Assembly (NCBI RefSeq): GCF_025399195.1
Contig: NW_026252159.1
Location: 1 to 64,000, forward strand
Length of the DNA stretch: 64,000 nt
Source: Umbelopsis ramanniana AG
Lineage: Eukaryota > Mucoromycota > Umbelopsidomycetes > Umbelopsidales > Umbelopsidaceae
Direction of reading: 5' to 3'
Part shown: one piece after another, positions 57,173 to 64,000 of the stretch
Layout of the letters: every line of letters starts with the position of its first letter
Position numbering within the stretch: the first letter of the stretch is position 1
Notes under the pieces: generated by a model
What the model was told of the DNA's origin: nothing
The model's database searches: none
Seen by the model: the letters and a program-made list of their open reading frames with translations, nothing else
Made by a program: the position numbers and the translations under genes

Positions 57173-58138
57173 TGGAAAGGTGGCAAACGAACGAAAAATT
57201 GGGCCAGGTACCCTGTGCACCTCAATAAACTGGACACAGCCAACTGTTCTAAAAAAAGAACTCCGCCACACCATTCATGGTCTGGCACCAGCCGCTCAGA
57301 ATTGCAAGAAACGCCGTTTTCGCGTCCGCTACGGCAGTCAGTATATTACTGATCTGAAATATCCTTCTTTAAAGTAGGAGAAGTACACTACGTGGAAAGC
57401 ATCATCTTAAACAATATTCTTTTACTCTACAGTAGCAAGAATCAAAGAATGCGCAGCTTGCCACTTCGGTAAGAGGCGATGAAATGGCTGAGCACACGTG
57501 TTTTAACTATTGTTCAAAGCTTACGTATCCAAGACGCTCTCTCTCAGCACTGATTGTCATATAGCTGAATTTCTCCCGTGTTGAAAATTTCAGACCTACT
57601 GTAGTATTTTCCTGATGATATTAAGCGTGAGCATCACCTTCAGTTCGAAATTTCAGATGGATATTCCTGATGTATCACATAATTTATTTCTCTTGAGGTC
57701 CTTTTCATCCCGCCATATGAACAGGATGCGACATAAACCACCCTTGGTTAGGCTAGGAGTACCAATGATCCTTCAGGGAGGGCATGCATAGTCTTCTACG
57801 TTTGCATTTTCATCCAACATAAAGCGTTTAACGATTGCCTTTCAAAAACACCTAGAACGTCCATTTTATTTTTTCTTCTCTGTCAGCTTAAACGGTTGAC
57901 TTTCTTTCTCGCTACGCTTAACATACTCATGATTGCCGAAGTAATGTCAAGCTCTCTCCTCTTATATTGTGGTCAAATGTACATGATTTATAAAAATCGT
58001 CATGGGCATTGGCACTAAATAAAATGTGTGTAAACGGTATGACCTTTGACGCGCTAAACACATTTATTTCCATATAACAGAATATTTTAAGACTACATAG
58101 TGGCTAGCTTTTGAATATAATGGATGGTATAGAGGAGA
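57173..58138. promoter_or_regulatory. Divergent promoter region upstream of two secreted-protein genes
   Basis: About 965 bases between divergent starts of the S41-like and double-psi-barrel-like genes. No supported coding frame; the open frame overlapping 57060-57377 mostly runs antisense to the S41 signal peptide exon. Confidence 0.45.
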
Positions 58139-59459
58139 ATGAGGTTCTTTTCTATCGCTATGCAAAAACTTACTGCTTTACTAGTGCTTCTGTCTTCAAC
58201 AGGTGCCATATTGCCTGCTGCGGCCGTACCAGCAAATGCAAATACACACAGAATATCACTGGCTTCAAGTTACACTAGTAAGCTGGCCTGGAAATTATCA
58301 GGTTCAAGCCATCAAAGTCTTGATACAACATCCATTACGAGAGGAGGTCACTCGAAATTAGCCCAGGCACAAGTTAGCAAACCGACTCTAGAAGAAGCTT
58401 CTGTAAAGTCGAATCCTCTACCCGCAGGAATACCAGGATGTTATTCAAAAACGGTACCATTCACTCAGTATTGGATTTCAAAAGAAAATAGTTGGGATGA
58501 AACGAACAATGGAGAAAGAGTATGGTTAGGTATGGAACAGGAAGAAAGACTGGCCACTCTACAAAATGAAACTATCGCAACTGTTTCTAGCAATACTTTT
58601 GAAAAATGCACGATGGAAGGAACTGTAAGTCAATTATAGCTTTTTCCTTTTCTTTAAAAAATATATATCATTATATACTATGTCATATTGTAGCAGGCAA
58701 AATGCTATATAATTTTCAGCTCTAATCAATGTCTTCCTAAAGTGCTTACTCAACGATGGCCGACTGATCAACGTCGATATAAAGGATAGCTTCAAGGTCA
58801 TAGGCGGACGTAACAGAAAAAAAAATCTCTTCGGCTACGGTAGTCGAAAACAAAACTTAGCACCATTTGTGAGCATTGCGGCAAACGATTTACCATATGG
58901 ACAAACAATGTATCTATCGCAATTGGATGGCGTCAGAATGAGCAATGGGTTGATACACAATGGATGTGTCCGAGTTGATGATGACAGTTACAGCTTTGGA
59001 TGTAAGTAAATATGAATATATCAAGGCGATATTTGAAAAAACTGGACGCTAACTGTGCTTTGTTCAGCATGTCAATTGGACTTCTTTGTTGTGTCTTATG
59101 TTGACTATCTTTTGGTAGAAAGCGGACCTATCAACCGTATCTCGTTCGAGAATTGTACTGTAAAGAACTACGCGACCGAGGATATGATGAAATGGGTAGG
59201 TGCCGATGTGAGCGCCTTATCTATAATTCCTAATGATCAAAGAGATGACTGGAAGGATTGGATGGTTCACGATGAAGAGCATCCTTTCACTACAGTTATC
59301 AATGCAACGAATGTCTCTTCATCATCAGCAACACCTTCTGTGAAACCCTCCACCACTATGACTATCAATGCCACCTCATCATCAGTAACACACCCTGTGA
59401 CACATTCTACCACTTCTCAAGCAGGTTCCAAAACTACAAACAGCACTAGAAGTAAATAA
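58139..59459 (+). CDS. Secreted protein with a 3D/double-psi beta-barrel-like domain and Ser/Thr-rich tail
   Basis: Three exons, about 390 residues. A signal peptide starts the protein (MRFFSIAMQKLTALLVLLSS, cleavage near PAAA). A Ser/Lys-rich segment, then PGCYSKTVPFTQYWISKENSWDE, follow. The middle exon (58741-59000) reads CLLNDGRLINVDI, then LAPFVSIAANDLPYGQTMYL, then LIHNGCVRVDDDSYSFG, joining to SCQLDFFVVSY. The N-D-x-P-x-G and N-G-C-x-R-V-D-D pattern is that of 3D domains related to lytic transglycosylase MltA and barwin folds. The tail is Ser/Thr-rich with repeated NATxxSSS and HPVTHSTTS-like units and several N-glycosylation sequons, likely an O-mannosylated stalk. It ends in basic residues with no GPI signal. 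A wall-acting role is inference. Confidence 0.65.
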
Positions 59460-59468
59460 GAATTTCAA

Positions 59469-59474
59469 AATAAA
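59469..59474 (+). terminator. AATAAA polyadenylation signal
   Basis: AATAAA hexamer 10 bases after the stop of the 3D-domain protein gene. Confidence 0.4.
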
Positions 59475-59717
59475 TTATGGTTTATTAATTGAAGAGGGCA
59501 GCTTTTTTGGATACTATGTTTTTGAGAAGGCTATGAAGCGCGCTTGGAACCAAGCCTGTCGGAGCACTCAGGGCTTGAGGAGACAACTTTTACTCACAAA
59601 ATTTCGACGACGTCACAGTACGCGTACTGCTAAATCGTAAGTCAGACAAAGGTACGAGACGAGTGTATCCTTGCCAAAGATCTTTCTTTTCAAGTAAATC
59701 AGCAAACAACCGATACA

Positions 59718-60717
59718 ATGGCACGAAGATACGATTCACGCACAACAGTATTCTCACCAGAGGGTATGTAACTGTTTGGAAACCATTATGAAGCAGCGTA
59801 AACACCTGCATGTTCAGCAAAATTCACCTTGACCAATCTTTACCATTTTTGTGTACAGGTCGCCTCTACCAAGTTGAATATGCCATGGAATCTATCTCCC
59901 TCGCGGGAATAGCACTTGGAATTATGGCTAAGGACGGCATTGTCATCGCTGCCGAGAAAAAGGTGACCAGCAAGTTGTTGGAGCAATCTTCATCGTCGGA
60001 GAAGATTTACAAATTAAGCGAGTAAGTAAACGCAAGTCGCAATTGACGAAATATATTAGTAGTACCGTATGAAAGAGTTGAACCTAATGAAACATCTTTA
60101 GCAACATTATCTGTGGTGTTGCTGGTATGACTGCAGATGCAAATAGTTTGATATACAGATCGAGATTGGCAGCACAGCAATATCTATTTGCATATGGAGA
60201 GGAAATTCCTGTCGAGCAACTGGTTCAAAACTTGTGCGATTTTAAGCAAAGATTTACTCAACGAGGTGGTTTGCGTCCATTTGGTGTTTCATTCATCTTT
60301 GCCGGATTTGACGATCATCACGGTCTCCAGCTCTATCACTCTGACCCCTCTGGCAACTACGGTGGCTGGAAAGCAACATGCATAGGAGCCAACAACTCGA
60401 GCGCACAAAGTATATTGAAACAGGATTACAAGGAGGACATGACTTTGGAAGAAGCAAAGGCGCTTGCGATAAAGGTTTTGAGCAAAACCATAGATAGCAC
60501 GACATTGACGAGTGAAAAGGGTAAGTGGATCGCTTTATACACGATGGTCGAGCGAGCGACTATGACAAGGTATTCATGTTTTTGTCTTTTTTCAGTGGAA
60601 TTTGCTACCCTTAAAGTCGTGGACAACGCTGTCAAGTATAACCTGTATAAACCTGCCGAAATTGACTCATTGCTTAAGCAGTTAGATGTTGGTGCATCAA
60701 CCGAAGAGCAATCTTAA
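59718..60717 (+). CDS. PRE9: 20S proteasome subunit alpha-3 (PSMA4/Pre9 type)
   Basis: Four exons, about 250 residues. Exon 1 (from 59718) encodes [16 protein letters not shown]; it joins to [17 protein letters not shown], the invariant alpha-subunit signature with the [20 protein letters not shown] form of alpha-3. Later come [75 protein letters not shown] and [15 protein letters not shown]. The C-terminal exon is short, without the long Lys/Glu tail of the human subunit. It forms the alpha ring gate of the 20S core. Confidence 0.94.
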
Positions 60718-60738
60718 GGCGCGTGTCTTTCAATTTTA

Positions 60739-60744
60739 AATAAA
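60739..60744 (+). terminator. AATAAA polyadenylation signal
   Basis: AATAAA hexamer 22 bases after the proteasome gene stop. The next gene starts only about 90 bases beyond. Confidence 0.45.
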
Positions 60745-60831
60745 AAAGAATCACTATGGAATTTTGTCACTTGTATGGTCGGAGTGCCATAAAAGAGAGT
60801 GTGCGTTTTGCAAGTGGTATAATTCATAGCC

Positions 60832-62392
60832 ATGCAATACATTAAAGGATTCTTTGGCTCATTCTTCAGTCTGGATACGTACGGTGATTTAGACTTGGGC
60901 CATGAGCATTTCCCAAACACCGTTGAAGGCTTTGGGTACCGTTTCAACGAGAATGGCCAACTCAGAAAGATCGACACTGGTAATTGTCAACTCAACCAGT
61001 GTGAAGCAAATCACCATACAGTCTGCTTTATGTGACTAACTCACTTATTTGTAGACGAGCCTTTCCAATATGATGTCAAGCCCGGGGACAAAGCTTATAA
61101 TCAAGGGCACTATGAGGCGCTAGGGAAATGCATAGGACATTACATTGAAGACTTACTTGTGTCGAAATACGGACTGGAACGCACAATCGTTCCACTTAGA
61201 GTGGACGCGGACGATGCCAATACACCGAAGAGCCATATCTACTTGTCTAAAGGTGCTCTCACTACAACAGATACGCTGTTGGTATTAATACAAGGTTCTG
61301 GTGTTGTCAGACCAGGTCAATGGAGCCGAGCAGTCATCATGAATGAATCTCTGGAGGTAAATCTTTTACTATATGATATGCACACGGCATTATAATGAGA
61401 ACTCAAACACTCGTACTATAAATCTGCTTAATAGCTTGGAACCATGTTTCCTTATATCGAACGAGCGCAACGAAATGGCTGGGAAATAATGATCCTAAAT
61501 CCCAACCTCAATGAAATTTCTTTTGATGATGGTGATGGTATGGACTTCGGAGGCGAAGGAGGCTTATCGTTTGTAAGTAACAATATGAGAGCTCGATACT
61601 GGCATATTTTTATAAAATAGCAAAGTACCTAATCATTGAGTCGCAATTCGGCTAAATGGAAAAAGTCGAAAAAGTTGGGCAGCATGACGATCGAAGGTAA
61701 GGCTTATTGTGGCCAGTGCGCAAAAGAAAGAGCAATCGACTGACGATCTGCAGGTAGCGAAACTCCGGAGCACCACTGCCAGTACGTTTGGGATAACTTC
61801 ATCAAGTATGTTCTTTATCGTCAATTGTCTCGATTCGGATGAATACTCAATTTCCAAAAATTGGTAGGATGAGTAAAGCGGAAAATATAGTGATAGTAGC
61901 TCACAGCTACGGCGGTCATACCATCACATTGCTTGCAACTCATAATGGTAAGCCAACGTCAATGAGAGGGGACCAAGATTTTTTTTTTTTTTTTTGAGGT
62001 GGCACATTTACACATTTTCACGTCATCTGTAGCGTTCGATTTCACTCATCGCGTGACGGCACTGGCGTTAACGGACAGTGTTCATAGCCGATCCAGTATC
62101 AAAGGACAGCCAGTCATCGAATGGTTCGATCGCAATGCCCGAGACTGGGTTGCTTCAAAAGAGTCGTTGGACAAGGACCTGCCGTATCACACAAAGGATG
62201 CGGGCTGTCCATGCGTTTCAGCAGGTCAGTTGCCACACTTGCCTAAAAATGGTACCTTTTCCGAAAGTTGAAGTTTTTAAAATACCCTCTCAACCTTTAG
62301 GTCATTCAAAGCATGCGTATACGTCGGGTACGGCTAAAGACTCTGTCATGAATTACCTCGAAAGTAAGATTAGAAAGACGGAGCGAGAATAG
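60832..62392 (+). CDS. Arb2-domain protein (FAM172A-like)
   Basis: About eight exons, near 340 residues. Exon 1 has FGYRFNENGQLRKIDT, the usual opening of Arb2 domains. The next has PFQYDV and NQGHYEALGKCIGHYIEDLL, then TDTLLVLIQGSGVVRPGQWSRAV, GTMFPYIERAQRNGWEIMILNPN, then NIVIVAHSYGGHTITLL and ALALTDSVHS. These outline an alpha/beta-hydrolase-like fold with HSYGG as nucleophile elbow and TDSVHS near the acid. In fission yeast Arb2 belongs to the Argonaute siRNA chaperone complex ARC; in animals FAM172A affects Ago2 and splicing. Catalysis is not shown for the family. Several introns in the 3' half are placed by frame only. It follows the proteasome gene at 115 bases. Confidence 0.78.
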
Positions 62393-62561
62393 TCAATGCT
62401 TTATTCACTCGGGTTTATTTACTGTGGTGTATTATTGTGATAAGAAACAATTGAATCAAACGAAGGTTGGAGGGTGTTTTCATGTTATTTTTTCTCTCTC
62501 CAGGATGTAATAAACATAAAAAGTATTCAAATATAGGCGATAATAAGTTGGGTACGGCCAT

Positions 62562-63732
62562 TCAGTAAATGTACCATGCTGCTAATCCGCAGAGTGCGCT
62601 TGTGATAACGGAGCACACAAAGTTGACCTTATGAACGGGGATAAAATCTCAGTTAAAATGAACCACAAAGATATGAAATAGATCATTGAGGACACTGACC
62701 TGATGGTTGTCTAAGATATCTATACCACTGATGACGGTGACATTCTCATCCGATGCGTTTCCGACTATTTTGCCTTCTTTTTTGGAATACAGAGTACGTT
62801 GGACAGTAGCTCCAAGTAAGGAGTCGATCTAAAAACAAAGTATTACATATACGTAAATTAGAGTTGAAGACTGTGCGGCTAAGCCGTGCTCCATATTGTG
62901 ACACCCACCAATGATCCAACCAATCCAGCTGCAGCTCCAACCAGCATTATTTCATACGCGAAACCATGACAACGTTGCTCAAAAGCTAATGTAATCGCAG
63001 CAGCCAATCCCATAGTGGCACCTCCAGCGAATGAAGCCAATAGTCCCAACTGAGAAATTCCTCCATTGGTGCCCGGGGGTACGCGTTTAAATGTGGTAAT
63101 AAGGACAGGCCATGTCTTGTTCAAAATACCGATTTCGCTAGCCCACTTGATTATATCGGAATGCAATTTAATGTTTAGTGTCACTTGGTCAACCGCGCGT
63201 TCAATGTGAAACCCATGCGGCATGGTAAATGCATACATACCGTATCACCAGCACAACAAGCGTAATGACCAATATACGTCCAGATGAGAACAGTACTCCA
63301 TTTATCATCATCGAAGCAGGTCAAGGTATTCTGGGATTCGAAAGTCATTTGATACATGGTTACGACAATACCAGCGACGAGGCCGTTGCAAATGACCTGA
63401 ATTATTGTTCGTTCACTCGACTTCTCGTAATCTTCTTCCAACAACCTTTTGCGATCGGCTTTAATCTAAATAGAAATGGAATGTAAGAGCATTGTATGGG
63501 TAGGGTGGCAAATCTGCATGGAAACAGGAAAATTTAAATTTGCCTTTGTGAGTCTTGAGCTTGACAGGAAAAATACCAGCAGGACGACGGTAAATAGCCA
63601 GTAATTCGACGAAAATGTGACCATACCGAGCGCGAAGGCACCAGCGGCACCATCCTTCGATAGAGACTTTTTACGTAAAGCATAAACCGCCAATAGCGTT
63701 GACAGCGCAACTGCGAATGTGTAATGAGGCAT
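62562..63732 (-). CDS. TMEM19/DUF92 family membrane protein
   Basis: About five exons, near 300 residues, ATG at 63732. Blocks seen: [36 protein letters not shown] with [22 protein letters not shown], then [16 protein letters not shown], then [16 protein letters not shown] (across an intron near 63240-63150), [25 protein letters not shown] and [21 protein letters not shown]. This is the DUF92 signature (GDTxASE, GTNGGxSxxGxxAS). Family members are multi-pass enzymes related to phytyl-phosphate kinase in plants and the widespread TMEM19. About six membrane segments; the C-terminus ends in a hydrophobic AAWYIY. Confidence 0.85.
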
Positions 63733-63949
63733 TGTCAATGACAACCGAGATTCAATTGTGGAGAGAGAAAAGAGTTAAGGGAGAAGAAGAAACACTGGTG
63801 CTCAATGTGAATAAATTCGCGGGAACAAGTTTGCAGTTAAGGTGGATCCTCTCCAAATCGAGTGCCTCAAGCCTTTAATGACAATGGCTGATGAATTTTC
63901 CAGTTACCGCAATCAAATCCCAATTTACGAGTTTTTTTTATTTAGCAGT

Positions 63950-64000
63950 CTACCATGAGCTACCAACTTGCTTAAGCTCTATTGGCAACTCATCGGGGTC
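63950..64000 (-). CDS. Partial gene, C-terminal end only
   Basis: The last 16 codons of a possible minus-strand frame (DPDELPIELKQVGSSW, then stop) run off the window edge. An AATAAA follows 8 bases after the stop (63942-63937). Too short to identify. Confidence 0.35.
   Translation of the reverse strand, partial: DPDELPIELKQVGSSW

Noticed and set aside
57060-57377. 105-codon plus-strand frame crossing the S41 signal peptide exon
   Set aside because: Most of it is antisense to the signal peptide and N-terminal exon; no independent support.
1-64000. Secondary-metabolite cluster, prophage, CRISPR array or transposon
   Set aside because: No synthase, phage, Cas or transposase gene and no spaced direct repeats were seen; the content is housekeeping plus a few secreted proteins.

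Overview
The window is a gene-dense, AT-rich stretch of fungal nuclear genome. Genes are split by short GT-AG introns, mostly 50-90 bases. Several genes are fungal or opisthokont markers: a Ste12-type factor with two C2H2 fingers, Rcf2, ALG10, Nsa1/WDR74, a Ymc1-type carrier, a Bub2/Cdc16-like TBC protein and an SPX-RING ligase. Other features are rare or absent in common yeasts: a BRCA1/BARD1-like RING-BRCT-BRCT protein, SOSS-B, a 7TM-RGS receptor, an animal-like IIC P-type ATPase and a vigilin rich in KH domains. Together these suggest an early-diverging filamentous fungus, most likely Mucoromycota. That assignment is inference. I see no prophage, transposon, CRISPR array, tRNA or rRNA.

1-10 kb: three minus-strand genes lie in a row, a BRCA1/BARD1-like E3 ligase (352-2327), a Bub2/Cdc16-like TBC protein (2430-4039) and SOSS-B (4169-5130). 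Plus-strand BCKDH E1-beta and Rpb4 follow, then a small SERBP-like protein. 10-20 kb: a large IIC P-type ATPase, an Rrt8-like membrane protein, an intronless 7TM-RGS receptor, and RMI1 with an apparent GC-AG intron. 20-32 kb: an unrecognised type II membrane protein, an SPX-RING ligase ending in a CaaX box, a Ymc1-like carrier, dynein intermediate chain, ribosomal protein L26 (uL24), histone chaperone ASF1 and a small membrane protein. 32-45 kb: a Pumilio protein, Ste12, a secreted FAS1 protein, Rcf2, Nsa1 and N-myristoyltransferase. 45-64 kb: a small ORF, a proline-rich protein, an ER-type SDR, vigilin, ALG10, a secreted S41-like protease, a secreted double-psi-barrel-like protein, proteasome alpha-3, an Arb2-domain protein, a TMEM19/DUF92 protein and the tail of one more gene.

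These are mainly housekeeping genes and do not form one pathway. The clearest theme is genome maintenance: the BRCA1/BARD1-like gene, the TBC checkpoint-type gene and SOSS-B are neighbours in 5 kb, with RMI1 and ASF1 further along. Divergent pairs share short promoters, such as Nsa1/NMT (148 bases) and vigilin/ALG10 (291 bases). Exon joins were worked out by eye from frame, splice consensus and family similarity. Gene ends are more certain than some internal splice sites.
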